Assembly: GCA_018136815.1 (NCBI GenBank)
Contig: CM030935.1
Span: 2,516,192 to 2,580,191 of the forward strand
Length of the DNA: 64,000 nt
Reading direction: 5' to 3'
Source of the DNA: Isochrysis galbana
Taxonomy: Eukaryota; Haptophyta; Isochrysidales; Isochrysidaceae
Made by a program: the position numbers and the translations under genes. Every line of letters starts with the position of its first letter. Within the stretch, counting starts at the first letter, position 1. The notes under the pieces are model-generated. The model worked only from the letters and a program-made list of their open reading frames with translations. It was not told where the DNA came from and did no database searches. Positions 1 to 11,489 of the stretch are shown here, piece by piece.

Positions 1-618
1 CCGGAAACTTCAGATGTTTTTTTTTGAGACTTGAGACGCTATTCGCCGATGAATCTTGTAGGATCTTCACTAAGCATGGATGAATCCCTTTCGCGCCTTT
101 TCTGTGTGCAATCCTTCTCTACTAGGACGACGAGTTCTCTTCTGGCCAATTGTTTCCTTCTTTGCTCTCTCTGTTGACCCACCGTGGCTTTCGCTCCCGT
201 GTTTGTGTTTATTACGTGTTGCCCTTGTTTATGTTAGAAAGTGGTGTGGCGTGTCTTCGTACGCACCCAGCAGCCGTCGCAGCGCTCTGCGATCGAAGCC
301 ATGCCGTGACCCCTCGTACCCTTGAGCCCCTACTGCCTTGTGTGTGGTCTCTCGCTAGTAATCACCCACTAGAGAGTGACTCAATCTGTTCCTATGGACC
401 CATCACCATCACCGCCCTCTGCACCGCCAAACCCGCCCTCGCCGCCGCGCGCGGACCCCGTTACCACTGCACCCGTGCCCAAGCCTTCCCAAGTATCTTC
501 ACCCGCTACCCAAGTCGATAGGCCGCCTACGGACGCGTGGGTTGCCAAGGATGGAGTCTCAGGATCCTTACCCGGATCCTGGGGCCAGTCCATCTCCACA
601 ATATATAGCAGTAATATG
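1..618. other. No confident gene; possible element-derived leader
   Basis: The first 30 bases hold, in reverse, the CATCTGAAG motif with an A-run that marks one end of dispersed repeat family A. A short Pro/Ser-rich reading frame begins at about 394 on the plus strand and runs into the MITE that starts at 624, so any gene here would be interrupted. I recognise no domain. It could be the 5' part of a gag-like or proline-rich protein, but nothing proves it. Confidence 0.3.
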
Positions 619-623
619 TAGTA

Positions 624-1216
624 CTACCTCCGTCTCAAAACTGAGACGTGAGGGAAGAGAAGAATAAGGTTGGCTTGCTAAGGGCTTGGCCCAATAAAAA
701 ACAGATTAGTGAGGGGGCTAGAGGGTACATTGGGGCTAAATGCCCATGACATTGAATAGATTTTGCTCTCAACTCACTCATCGCCTAGGCACTCCTACCA
801 CAAGAGGTGTTTTCACGCTTCCCTCATCTCCTTCTTCCATCGCCGAGGCAGGAGGCGTGGTTGGAGGCTCGGGTGCTGAAGCACTGCCGCCTCCGCCAGC
901 GCGCTTTCCCGAGTCGCCTCCTGTGCGTACGCTATGCTGCGGGGGCTCGGCGACCTTCAACCTCGCCATCCAGCTTGCGCGCCCACTTCGGCTTCGCGCC
1001 AAGACTCCCGCCAGCGGCATACCTCTACATCAATTTTCTTTGGACCTCTCCAAGAAAAATTATGTATACAAGGCCACCTCTGAGGCTGTACACTCAAAAT
1101 CATGGAGGGGTGTTCGCCCCAGTGTACTCGCTATATAACTAACAAGATCGTTTTCATTCATGTGCTCTCTGATCGGCGTGAAACCGCCAAAGGCTTCAGT
1201 TTTGAGACAGAGGTAG
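624..1216. mobile_element. Stowaway-like (Tc1/mariner-type) MITE
   Basis: A 593-bp unit bounded by near-perfect terminal inverted repeats of about 22 bp. Both ends read CTACCTCYGTCTCAAAACTG inward, and a TA dinucleotide lies immediately outside each end (622-623 and 1217-1218). A TA target duplication and a TIR beginning CTNCCTCCGTCTCAAAA are the hallmarks of Stowaway MITEs known from plants. No transposase is encoded. The first 40 bases of a second copy lie at 60005-60049, so the family is repeated in this genome. Confidence 0.75.
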
Positions 1217-1230
1217 TAGTATATGTCCAT

Positions 1231-1370
1231 ATCCCCCCACCAGTATCTGTATTTGGCCTGTATTTGGTCTGTATTTGGCCTCAGGCCAAATGCAGAGGCC
1301 AAATACATACTGTTTTTTCTGTATTTCCGTTGCCCGGCTCTGTATTTCTGTATTTCCCATCTAGGGTTCG
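1231..1370 (+). repeat. Dispersed repeat with CTGTATTTGGCC units
   Basis: Short imperfect tandem copies of a CTGTATTTGGCC-like unit are followed by CTGTATTTCCCATCTAGG. A related stretch ends the same way at about 6725-6795. It lies in the 5' flank of the PX/FSH1 gene. No coding sense is seen. Confidence 0.4.
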
Positions 1371-1400
1371 GGGCTCCGTTGCCGATCGCCGATCGAGCCT

Positions 1401-3158
1401 ATGAGGCACGGACCCTCAGCACTAGCGTTATTTAGTAGTACAAGAAAATCTCTTCCCCCCTTCCCCCTCCCCTCCATTCAAACCCCAAAATCATCCCCTT
1501 GGACCGCGCGGGCCTGTCAGTCCACGGTCGGTTCAATACGTCGCACCTCATTCCGAATGGAGCAGCGTAACACCGCGCTGCGCCAGAGCAGCTCAGGACG
1601 CGACCAACTGATCGCACTGATTGAAAGCGCTGCCTCGGCCTCGGCCTCGCAGCTCCTTGTGGAGGAGCATCTTGTCGACACAGCACTGCTCTCCCAACCT
1701 GACGAGCTGACCTTTGTGATGCCGAAGCAGTGGACACCGAGCACTGACACAAGCAAGCTGACGCTCCATGTGCGGGAGCATCGAGTCTGTGTGATGGATC
1801 CGCTACAGCGCTGCGCAATGCCCTTCGGCGAGTACAACATTACCATGTGGTGTGGCTCAGTGAGCTGGTGTGTGAGGCGGCGTTTCACAGACTTCTGCAA
1901 TCTGAAGGCTGCGCTCGAGGTGGACATCGAAGCCATTCCAACATTGAAGAATGAACCTCTGGGCAATCTCCTCTCTATCAATCTTTCTTACCGGCGTTGG
2001 CGTGCCGAGGCCCTCGAGCAATGGCTGCACGCAGTGTGCTCGAGCAGCAAGCTCGCTCTCAAAGTGATGCACCTTGCCTCATTCCTTGAGATCGACAAAT
2101 TCCATCCATCCAGGGCTCCCCGTCTGCTCCGAGAGGCACGCTGGGGTCGTCGACCGCCAAGCCCAAATGACGTCACGGTAATGCACCACGGCTTTCCAGC
2201 CTCGAGAAGGTTCACCAACTTGCGTCGTATTTTGTGCATACATGGTTGGGGCACTGAGCCCCATGTCTTTCGTGCCGAAACGTCACGGCTGCGAGTTGCA
2301 TTACCACAGTTCGAATTCGTCTTTCTGCAAGCACCGGTGATGAGAACGCCATCAGCCGAGGAATCGATTCCTTGTATGATAACAAACGTGCTGAATCAAT
2401 ATGATACACACCACTCGGACGCACATTCATTTTTGGAGCCTTCATCAGAGCGCAAGCTGCAAGGGCCCACGACTAGTGGTGAATGCCAGGATGCCAACGC
2501 GGAGAGGCAGAATCTCGAGAGCGTAAAACGGATGTCCGAGCTCATTCTGGAACTTGTATCTTCATCGGGACCTTTTGACGCCGTGCTCGGTGTTGCACAA
2601 GGGGGTGCCATTGTTGCGCTGCTCTCAGCGCTTCAAAGGGGCTTTGCCCCGCCAAACCCGTTTGGGCTACCCGAGCTCCCGTGTCTCTGGACGGTACGTA
2701 ATTTCCATTGGTCACACATAGTATAGCTTCCCGTTCCTGAACTTGACCAGCATCAAGCCATGCCCCCGTCGCCCGAGGCGTTGGTTATGCGCGCATCTAT
2801 TTCTTTTACATTGTACTCCCAACTTCCCGTCCATGCATTGCAGGCCGCCATCCTTGTGGCTGGCTGGGCTCCCGCCTCTGATCGCCTCTCGGCCCTCTTC
2901 CAGCCCAAATTGCCCCTTCCATCTCTGCATATCATCGCATCAAAAGCTGACATGAGTAGGAATCATCGAATTGCTTTGAACTCAGAGGACAACAATCAAC
3001 CATCCAATCCAACGAAGGAATCAACGAGTGGCGAAATGCTTGTGAGCTGTTTCAGCAAGCCAAAAGTGTTTTTCGCCTCGGTGCCACAGGAGGAGCTTCT
3101 TCATGACCATGCGACGTACCAGCACATTGCAGCTTGGTTGCAGAGTATAGTGGCTTAA
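1401..3158 (+). CDS. PX-domain protein with FSH1-type alpha/beta-hydrolase fold, probably catalytically dead
   Basis: Two exons, 1401-2693 and 2844-3158, joined in phase 0 by an intron GTACGT...TTGCAG, giving about 535 aa. A more likely start is the internal Met codon at 1557, because the first 52 residues are low-complexity. Residues about 125-235 match a PX phosphoinositide-binding domain, including the RRFTDF motif that aligns to the RR[YF]xxF ligand-contact motif and a final Leu/Phe-rich helix. Residues about 270-530 match the FSH1/OVCA2 serine-hydrolase family: an opening LCIHGWG, then EFVFLQAP. The nucleophile elbow reads GVAQGG instead of the family's GFSQG, so the catalytic serine is alanine, and no clear C-terminal Asp/His pair is seen. 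PX plus FSH1 is not an arrangement I know. A membrane-recruited scaffold or pseudoenzyme is the likeliest role (inference). Confidence 0.65.
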
Positions 3159-4065
3159 TGCGCGAGACTGTACACAATGGACTCAAAATGTGGATAGGGT
3201 CAATACGTCTTTGAAAAGGCCCGACATCGCGCGGCATCGGGGTTTTCACACGGATTCTCACGTAGTTGATTGAAATGAGCTGACGAGTTCTACGGCAGTG
3301 ACAGCCACATAAGATACGCTCCGCGAGCTGTGCTTGCAAATTATGGCATCGCTCCCACATGTTTGCACGAGCGAGTCGGATTACCTCTACTCTACGTGAT
3401 AAGCAGTGTGTCCACGTTGCATAGCCATTCCGCTTGGCGCGGTATGCCTTCATTCAGCATGCATACGTCCGCGCTCATGTGGGATGACAGCCGCATAGCT
3501 TGAGGCTGCAGCTCGTCCCTGCTATCTCCGCGACGTGATACTTCGCATGGTTGCGTGATTCAAGTTCTAGTTGCATTGATGATGCCCGTTGAGGTGGAGC
3601 GGTATGGTGCATGGTTTTCGAGAGGAGGAAGGCAGTAGGCAGTAGGAAGGCAAGGGTACCACCGACATTATTGACGGAAGTGTGGATCGAGTGTGGAGTG
3701 ATAACGCTGATGGCTGGATGTAAATTTCTTAACATTCTCGCCGCGCACGTAGTTCTGGACCCACTACTCGCTCACTCACGCTCACGCAAGCGCGTACTAC
3801 ACCCCCCGTTCCACCCGGCCCTTGCCCTTGCTCCCCAGCGAAGGTGCAACCTGAGGTTCCTTCCCCCCCCGGTAACCTTAGCCAAGAGAGGATGGAGTCG
3901 AATGTGAGTGAGTAGAATATAGTTACGTTGGACGTTGGGGCGGATGGGGGTTAGAGGCGGAATAGTAAGTCAATTTACAATTTAGGTCGCGTTCCGGCCG
4001 TTCCGTCTAAAGACTAGGGCGGTCAAACACCATTTTAACTTCTAAGGGGTGTAAAAATGAGAAAA
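3159..4065. other. Intergenic, no gene seen
   Basis: No supported reading frame. Near 4014-4050 the motif GGGCGGTCAAACACC followed by TTTTAACTTCTA recurs at 11.37-11.44, 36.29-36.33 and 45.39-45.42 kb, and marks the end of a dispersed repeat (family I). Confidence 0.5.
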
Positions 4066-4560
4066 AAACATCTGAAGATTCTGGGCTAACACCTACTATA
4101 TCTAGGTGATCCTACCTCTTCGCCGACACCATTCTTGCTTCCCTTCGCTCCACCTCTTCCCTTTCCCCCCATCATTCCTTCGTCTTCGGTATCAGGTATC
4201 AGGGGTGCGGGTGCGGCCCCAAGTGCTCTACCTTGGACCTGGTTCGGAGTGTGGGTTCGGGGCAGGCCTTTTGTTTGCATGGCGCGAGCGTCTAGCCTTT
4301 ACGCTTGAGTCCGCTGTGCCGCTTATGAGTGTGTCGGGTTTCGTTTCGTCGTTTCACGTGCTTGCGCTTGCATGTCCACTATAGATAGACTATAGTGGCC
4401 GCTGCCGCTGCTCATGCGTGATTTGTTTTAGGTTCACCGGCTACTATCTACGCATGTGCGCCACTCCTAATGTTGTAGTCAACACCAGGAGCTCTGCGCT
4501 AGGATTTAACGTGCCATTCGTGCCTAACTTGAATAGTGGGTATAGACCATTCATGTCTAT
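4066..4560 (+). repeat. Dispersed repeat family A, copy 1
   Basis: Begins with an A-run and CATCTGAAGATTC, followed by GGGCTA. The same start is seen at 60050 (plus) and, in reverse, at 24405 and 53262. About 110 bp in, all copies share a CTTCGTCTTCGGTATC-like stretch followed by G-rich sequence. The distal part resembles 50290-50660. No open frame is conserved, so it is a non-autonomous repeat; the right end is uncertain. Confidence 0.5.
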
Positions 4561-5678
4561 CCTTTTTTATTTCGGCTGCCTGCCCATTCCCGCTTGGGCA
4601 GTCCTAGCCGAGTCCGTAGTGTTCGCGAAGAGTAGTCTCGAACCATCGGAAGGGATGTATGTGCTATGTCTATATGTGCCGATGACAGCAGCCCCACGGA
4701 CTCGCTGGGTATGAAGCCCTCGTCCGCGCAGGCATACCTTGGCCGAGTGGCCGAGAGATCTTGGACAAGTCCACGGCCTCCCACTTCCCACTTCCACTTG
4801 TCCTCCCTCTTCTCCTTCTTCCTGCCCGTGCCCGTGCGACACGGACCTTGTTGTATTCAGGCCTCTTGGCATGAATATTTCGGCATGAGCACGTGCCTTC
4901 TTCGTTATATATCTGTTACCCCCCAGGAGCCAACGCCCCCCGATAGCTATCGGGGGCCCCCGATAGCTATCGGGGGGAAATTTTCTCCCGATCGCCAACA
5001 GCCCCCCCGAGAGCTACCGGGGGGCCGAGAAACTCCCCCGAGAGCTATCGGGGGATAGCTCCTGGGGGGTGCCGTAAGCGGACCCCCCGATAGCTATCGG
5101 GGGAAGAGGAAATCCCCCGATAGCTAACGGGGGGTTCCTCCTCTCTTTGGCTCGCTCTCCTTCTCTCTCTCTTCCCCCCTCCTATCCTCTGTTCTCCTTT
5201 CTCCTCTTTTCTCTGTTCTCTTTCTTCCCCGGTAAAAAATAGTTTTTAAAACTTAGAGTATCTAACAGCTAACAGTTTTAGAAATGACATAAAGTTACTA
5301 GGATTAATATTAAAATATGATATATAAGTAAAATATGGTAATTAAATTAAAGATTATTAAAGACGTGATATAAAAATAGTAAAATTAAAAAATCTAACCA
5401 AAAATTCAAGTAAAATTAAATATCGGTCATTTTGATCTCGTAAAGTTAAATATTAATATTAAGAATATTTAAAACAAATAAAAACTACAAAAAAACAAAT
5501 AAAATTTACTTTTATGTGTTTATTCAAACGATGCTATGACTATAAGTCTTCATTTTAAACTAAGGTTTACTAAGATAATAACTATCAAGTTATAATTTTT
5601 AATTCAACATTTTTAAGGATCAAATTTATTGTCACTGAATAATAGTTTTATTACTACTACTTCACTAAACTTGAATTT

Positions 5679-5985
5679 GAATGATTCATTGAAAAGTGTA
5701 TTTTCGTTAAAATTGTTATAATAAATTATAATTAATTAATTAAAATTATCCATACGCTAATTCCGTTTTTGATTTTTATTCGAATAATTCATTGAAAAGT
5801 ATATTTTCGTAAAAAAAATATTATAATAAATTATATTTAATTATAATTAGCTCATTCCGTTTTTGATATTTAATTATTTATTATCTGAATAATTAATTGA
5901 AAAGTATATTTTCATAAAAATATTATATTTATATTTAATTGATTAAAATTATTTCTATACGATCATTCCTTTTTTATTTTAACAG
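5679..5985 (+). repeat. AT-rich tandem repeat, about 104 bp x 3
   Basis: Three successive diverged units start near 5679, 5782 and 5887. Each begins GAATNATTNATTGAAAAG and contains TATATTTTCGT and CATTCCGTTTTTGAT motifs. The surrounding 5230-5990 is strikingly AT-rich compared with the GC-rich window. It lies inside the GATAGC TIR element. Confidence 0.6.
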
Positions 5986-5995
5986 CATAACCTCC

Positions 5996-6298
<303 letters not shown>

Positions 6299-6796
6299 GC
6301 TTGCGGGGGAGGATAGCGCCTGGGGGCTCGAGGACGGCCCCCCGATAGCTACTGGGGGCCGTCGTTTCCCCCCGATAGCAAACGGGGGCAGTCTTTCGCC
6401 CCCGATAGCAAACGGGGGCCCGCCTTAAAACGCGATAGCTCCCCGGGGCATGTAAAATCCCTCGATAGCTCTCGGGGGATTTTCTCGGTCCCCCGGTAGC
6501 TCTCAGGGGGGCTGTTGGCGATCGGGAAAAAATTTCCCCCCGATAGCTATCGGGGGCCCCCGATAGCTATCGGGGGGCGTTGGCTCCTGGGGGGTAACAT
6601 ATCGTCTTCTATGTTCGTCGTGGTCACGCAAGGCGTGCAGATTCGGATTCTCGGTCCGCCGATTTTCGTCTCGAAATTCGAAGATTTGAGTTTTATTTTT
6701 ACCGTTACGGTAATTGTCCACGCGTTTACCGGAGGCCAAATACATATGTACTTGTCTGTATTTGCAGGCCCCGGCACCGTATTTCCCATCTAGGCG

Positions 6797-6837
6797 AAGC
6801 ACCTATTTCGGTGCTTCTGGCCGGCAGTAAAGAGTTA
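6797..6837 (-). repeat. Solo end of TTAA-target MITE family
   Basis: The sequence read in reverse is TTAACTCTTTACTGCCGG followed by a GAAGCACCGAAATAGGTGCTTC-like stem. It matches the ends at 21246, 22651 and 15549. The matching other end was not found nearby, so it may be a solo or rearranged end. It lies about 140 bp before the start codon of the pseudouridine synthase gene. Confidence 0.45.
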
Positions 6838-6979
6838 AAGATAGTTGTTTGGAACCACCGTGAGAATTAGTATTAAAACTCGCGTCGAGGGAGCGCGCGG
6901 CCTCCCTTCCCCCCTTTGCCCCCCTTGCCCCCCCCCCCCCACCCCCCTCTCGCCCCTTACCGCTCGTCGGCGCTCTCCG

Positions 6980-9058
6980 ATGGCGGCGGTGGGCCTCGCG
7001 GCCGCCGGCCTCGTCGTGCCGGTGCTCGAACGGCGGCCGGGATTCGTGGTGGTGGCCAAGCCGGCCGGACTCGTCGTGCACCGCAACGACTGGTCGCGCC
7101 GCGGCTCGCTCGCCCTCGTCCAGCTCGTTCGAGACCAGCTGGGAGTATACGTACACCCAGTCCACCGTCTTGATGCCGGCACGAGCGGATGCCTCATCTT
7201 CGCAGAGGACGCGGCGACGACGGCGATGCTGCAACGGGCGATGAGTGCTGACACAGCCACGAAGACTTACTATGCCATGGTCCGCGGCAACGCACGCGCA
7301 GATCTCGGGGAGACATTGAACATGGCGAGAGAGATCGCTGATGATAAGGGTGTCCGCCGTGCAGCGGAGACGGAGCTCTGGTGCCCAGCCGGGTGCTTCA
7401 CTGAAGATCTGCCTGAGCATGTCGCTCACACAGGAGTTGCGGCTCGCATCAATCGTGGCTGCTCACTCGTGGTCGCCCGACCAAAGACCGGCCGCTGGCA
7501 TCAGATCCGCAAGCACCTCGGTAGCCTATCACACCCCATCTTGAACGATGCAAGTCATGGGGATACAAGAGTGCGTGGCGCGCCTGTATGGTGTTGAGCC
7601 CTGCAATGTAATCACACCTACGCTCCCTCTCAACTTGCCCAGCCCCTACTCTTTCTGCCCTGTGGCCTCAAGGCATAGCTCAGACTCCTCGCTTCTATGT
7701 GTAAGGGCCTATCTCCTCCCTTCTTCAGGTGAATCGTTGGTGGCGCGAGCAGTGGGGTATGCGCCATCTGGGATTGCACTGCGCAGAGCTCCAACTCGAA
7801 TTGGAAAACGGCGAGCGCCTCCATGTGTGTTCGCCCATGCGAGCACTCGACTTTGAAAGCGCCAGCATCCCTGGGCTCGCATTGCCCCATGTGCGGCCCT
7901 TGTATAGTACTGTACTTGCAGAGTGATGCTGCTACGCATGTTGTGGCGCAGGTTAAGTGCCCTCCTCGCGCCGAACTGACACGAGTCTGGCAGCAAATGC
8001 CTTGGTGGGAAGACGCTCAGAGGGCGCTCCCGTTACTGGTGAGGCGCTTGGCCGCTGGGTATGAGCATCAAGATGGTTTATGGCACATTGCCCACATTCT
8101 TTGCCAGGCTTGACGCTCGCCCTCGTCCACTCTCTTTCTATGCCGTATCTGAGCTCACAGTATGTGTCCTCGGCCCTCTTCAAGGGGGAGGAAGATCCAT
8201 GGACGCCAGGTGACATCGCCGAATTAGACCGCTTGCTCGAAGAGGTGAGAGTGTGTGTTTGCCCATTTTTGGCTGCACGCGGTTCTAAGTGTGGGATCCG
8301 TAAGACGAGCCCACGCACATGACATCTTGGACGCGTCCTTGGTGTCCTCCATGTTGAAACTCGCCGCCCCGAATGCCATCTTCCATCAGGTGGACGAGTA
8401 CGCTCAGCAACGGGCAGAAGTTGAAGCGCGGATTGCGGCTGCGCGTGAGAAGAGATCTGCTTGGGGCGGTAAGCGAGTGAAGACCATCGAGAGCACCGTT
8501 GTTTTTGTCCAGCCAGATGCTTTCCTCAATAGCCTCGCCAATTTTTCGTCATGTATGTATGGTTGTGGGCCGATGAATGGCACGAGCCCCATGCTCGCTG
8601 TCGACTTGGCAGGGGACGTGCCATGTGAGATTACAGGGCGCGAGGTTCGTCCTGCACGCCCGGGGGAGAGCGGGAAGTTCGTGCGTGTGCGCCCGTTGCT
8701 TTCTTCGCTCGCACACCTCGAAGTGGCAGAGATTCACGTGACGGACCTAGTCCCCATGCATGCGTGGTTTCGGGACGCATGGGCAAGGCATGGAGAGGTG
8801 TGCATTGACGAAATGCAGGGAGACCATCCCGTTATTGAGGAAAACTCTGAAAATGACTCGGATGGCTCCAATGTTGCTGAGGGCAATGACCACGGAGTGT
8901 GCATGCGCAAAGCGCTTATCGAAGCCATCAAGCAGCAGCAAGCGGCTGTCGCTACTCGTGTTAGTCCTGCCGAATTGTTCAGTTCCTTCGCGCCCGAGTT
9001 CGATGTACCACTCGAGATTGCCAGCTGCACTCCTTACAAACCCGATGGCGATCGTTGA
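6980..9058 (+). CDS. RluA/TruC-family RNA pseudouridine synthase with long C-terminal extension
   Basis: Five exons fit with every junction in phase 0: 6980-7570, 7729-7824, 7952-8038, 8161-8244 and 8390-9058, about 508 aa. The introns are 122-158 bp. Residues about 15-225 are an RluA-type synthase: VVVAKPAGLVVHRN, then HRLDAGTSG with the catalytic Asp near residue 65, then RTGRWHQIR-type and NRWWRE motifs. It would isomerise uridine to pseudouridine in tRNA or rRNA. The C-terminal half, beginning KCPPRAELTRVWQQMPWW, includes a basic helix (EARIAAAREKRSAW), an acidic stretch and a Gln-rich helix. I do not recognise it. A read-through form ending at 7926 (about 262 aa, the length of bacterial TruC) is an alternative. 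The domain call is strong; the exon chain past residue 230 is inferred from splice signals and frame. Confidence 0.75.
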
Positions 9059-9380
9059 TAGCATTTTTATTGGTCGTGGACATAAGAGATTGGGAGTTGC
9101 GAGATGGAGTAGAGGCAAGAGAGCCTCCTTTTATGTAGCAAGAGGCAGAGAGAGAGGTGTGGAAAAAAATCTCAAGATTCAGGCTCTGTCGCATCCGCGA
9201 GTTCCAGGACTCATGAGAAGTAACAAGAAGAAGAAAGAAAGAAGAAGAAGGGTGCAAAAAACTTGCAATTTGGAATTTGGTCGGAAAAAGTGTAAAAAAA
9301 GAAGTGAAAAAAAAAGTGAAAGTATATACGGTGCTCTTCAGTCTCTCCTCACGGCCCTACAGCTCACGTAAACTCTCGCG

Positions 9381-9391
9381 TGGCGTAGTGG
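9381..9391 (+). other. RNA polymerase III A-box-like sequence
   Basis: TGGCGTAGTGG fits the tRNA/SINE A-box consensus TRGCNNAGYNGG exactly. If the 942-bp insertion at 9427-10368 and one of its flanking repeats are removed, a weak B-box-like GCGTCGAGCG comes to lie about 52 bp downstream. I cannot fold a tRNA here. A tRNA-derived SINE head is possible, but so is coincidence. Confidence 0.2.
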
Positions 9392-9426
9392 TTCACCCCA
9401 CCGTCTCTTCAATCTTTTTGCAATCT

Positions 9427-10368
9427 CTTAACCTACTTTTATAAGTGGGGGTCAATGGGGGCCTCGCGCCCCCCTCTCTCCATCGCGGACACCCCCCGGG
9501 GTGGGCCCGTACATTCAGCCTCAGCCCCTGCCCTCTGGCAGGGGCTGGGCAATCATCATTCTGGCCCAGGCCCCTAGTGGGCGCGGGCCGCGAGCCGCAC
9601 TCCCAGGCCCGCATGGGCCAGCTCTCGTACTGACTCCTCCCCCCATCCCTGGTCGCCAGGCAGACAGGGGACTCAGGGCGGCACCCAAGGCCAGCGAGGC
9701 GAGCGAGGGAGAGGCAGGGGGGGCCAGGGGCTGAGCCCCAACCTCCACTGCCCCCTGAGCTGCCCCTGCTGGCCCTCTGGGCGCCCCTGAAGGACCTCTG
9801 AGAGCAGGCCGTGGCGCGTCGCATGGCGACGCGCCGCAGGGACCGGGGCGGAAGAGAATGGAACGAGGGAGAGGGGGGGATTTGCACCCCCCCCCGATGG
9901 AGTGCGGTTAGAAACAGGCCCCGTTTGCGTTAGCAAACGGGTAGGGGGCGGCCGGCGACAGGCGGGAGAGAGAAGGGAGTGGCTCAAGCTCGAGGAGAGT
10001 ATCCTGAAGGTGGCACAGGCTACTCGACTCGCAGTCATTTATTTCTCGAGAACTGCTCACGGCGCGAGCTGGTAAGGGCCGATCCTCTTTGTTGACGAGA
10101 GGTTCCTCCCCCCCCCCCCGGTGCTTTTTCCCGGAGAGTCGCCCGACGTAGGTCGGTGCGCCTCAATGGGTTTTCCCTCATTTTAACTTGTGGGGAGTTA
10201 GAATGGGAGCCGGGGGTCTGCGAGGGGGGAGATGTGGAGGGGTGCATACGTGTATGTATCTGTGGCAGCAACATGCGCCGAGGCGTACGGGCAGGTGGGC
10301 TGAGGGTTTTCGTGTTGGTACCGGGCTAGTGAGAGTAGTGGTACTAATGCTCAGTTAGATTATTATTA
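9427..10368. mobile_element. Insertion flanked by 18-bp direct repeats
   Basis: TCAATCTTTTTGCAATCT occurs at 9409-9426 and again at 10369-10386, bounding 942 bp. The right part (10085-10368, read in reverse) is repeat family B, which recurs at 22170-22440. The central part (about 9640-9830, reverse) is family C, also seen at 23.9-24.1 and 60.54-60.71 kb. No transposition protein is encoded. Long duplications of this size fit target-primed retroposition better than cut-and-paste. Confidence 0.55.
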
Positions 10369-10560
10369 TCAATCTTTTTGCAATCTGGTGTCGCGTCGAG
10401 CGTTGCCGGAGGGCGCTAAGCCACACCGTCGCGAGCGGCACCGGCGGCTAGCGCGGCGCTTTGGCCCTTCTGCCCCGGCCGGGGGTCGGGTGAATGAAAT
10501 TCTGGATGGGGTCGGGCAACTCCATTTGGGGTTTTTGACTGGGAACGAACGGCGAACGAC

Positions 10561-10740
10561 GAGGGGTGCGCGGGGTCGGTGCGTGCACTGGGGGGAGGAC
10601 AAATATCGAGGGGAGGGGGCAGTGCCCCGTCCCCCCGGTAGCACTCGGACACCTGGCTCGTCAGGCATGGCGGGATTCCGGGACGGAAAAGTTGTGTCCA
10701 ATTAGCTAGTGGGGTTGGCTAGGATATAACATTAATTAAT
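10561..10740 (+). repeat. Dispersed repeat family F, copy 1
   Basis: Shares about 150 bp at high identity with 14537-14730, including ACAAATATCGAGGGGAGGGG, CGTCAGGCATGGCGGGATTC and AATTAGCTAGTNGGGTTGG, ending at AACATTAATTA. Both copies have the same orientation. No coding potential. Confidence 0.7.
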
Positions 10741-11174
10741 TAGTTTGTTGCCTATGAGCCTGTAGTCATCGCGTGTTCGACAACAACGTGTCGAGATGAA
10801 GCGGAGCGGAGGGGACGGGAAGGGCGATCTCGCCCTCGCCAGGGGGAGGGGGGCCGAGAGTCCCGGAGGGGCGGGGAAGAGAGCGGAACGCCAGACTTTA
10901 CCAATGTCCGAATTTTGGCAACGAGGGGTACCTAAATCCTAAATAGACGAGAGAGGTGTGACAGAAAAAGGGAACCTCGAGTTGCACCTTCTTGGCCGCA
11001 CGGCGAAGGACCTGGAGATAAGCGCCTGGAAACTGGAAATTGCATCATCTAGGATGAATGCGACAACCCCCCCAAAGTGTGGGTGCTTCTACAGTTTATA
11101 CCAAAATGCGGAGGGCTGGGGCAGGGGCTGTGAAAAAAATGGACGCTCGCAGCTCGCACTCAGGTTGCACCTTC

Positions 11175-11280
11175 TTGCGGTTGGTTCCTCCCCCGCAGCA
11201 GCAATTCAGGGGAGGGGTGGAGAGGGGGGGGGGCTCGTGCCTCCCCATGGGTGAACCAAGTATAACGTTAGTTGGTTGTT
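11175..11280 (+). repeat. Dispersed repeat family E, copy 1
   Basis: GGTTCCTCCCCC...GGGGAGGGGTGGAGAG...GGCTCGTGC...CCCCATGGG followed by an AAGTATAA stretch. It recurs at 24225-24312 (plus) and in reverse at 50715-50810. At 24.2 kb it forms the right end of a duplicated-target insertion, so it is probably an element end. 10745-11175 holds no gene I can support. Confidence 0.5.
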
Positions 11281-11489
11281 GCTCTGTTGCCACAATTCAA
11301 TGGTATAAGTATTTTTTTATTGGGCATCGCGCCACGGTCAAAAAATGCAGCCCAACCCTTACTAATAGTTAAAAGCCCCGGTTTGACCGCCCTACAACCG
11401 TCAACCCCCCATATTAGTAGTTAAAAAGCCCTGTTTTGACCGCCCTACGCCCTATACCCTATACCTATAAATATCAAAGCTCAAAGCCC

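Noticed and set aside
4921-5120. CRISPR-like array from repeated GATAGCTATC units
   Set aside because: The units are palindromes with no regular spacers, occur within transposon inverted repeats and sit in a eukaryotic genome.
9640-9830. Gly/Ala/Pro-rich protein frames in repeat family C
   Set aside because: The other copies at 24.0 and 60.6 kb do not keep a frame; composition alone creates the open frames.
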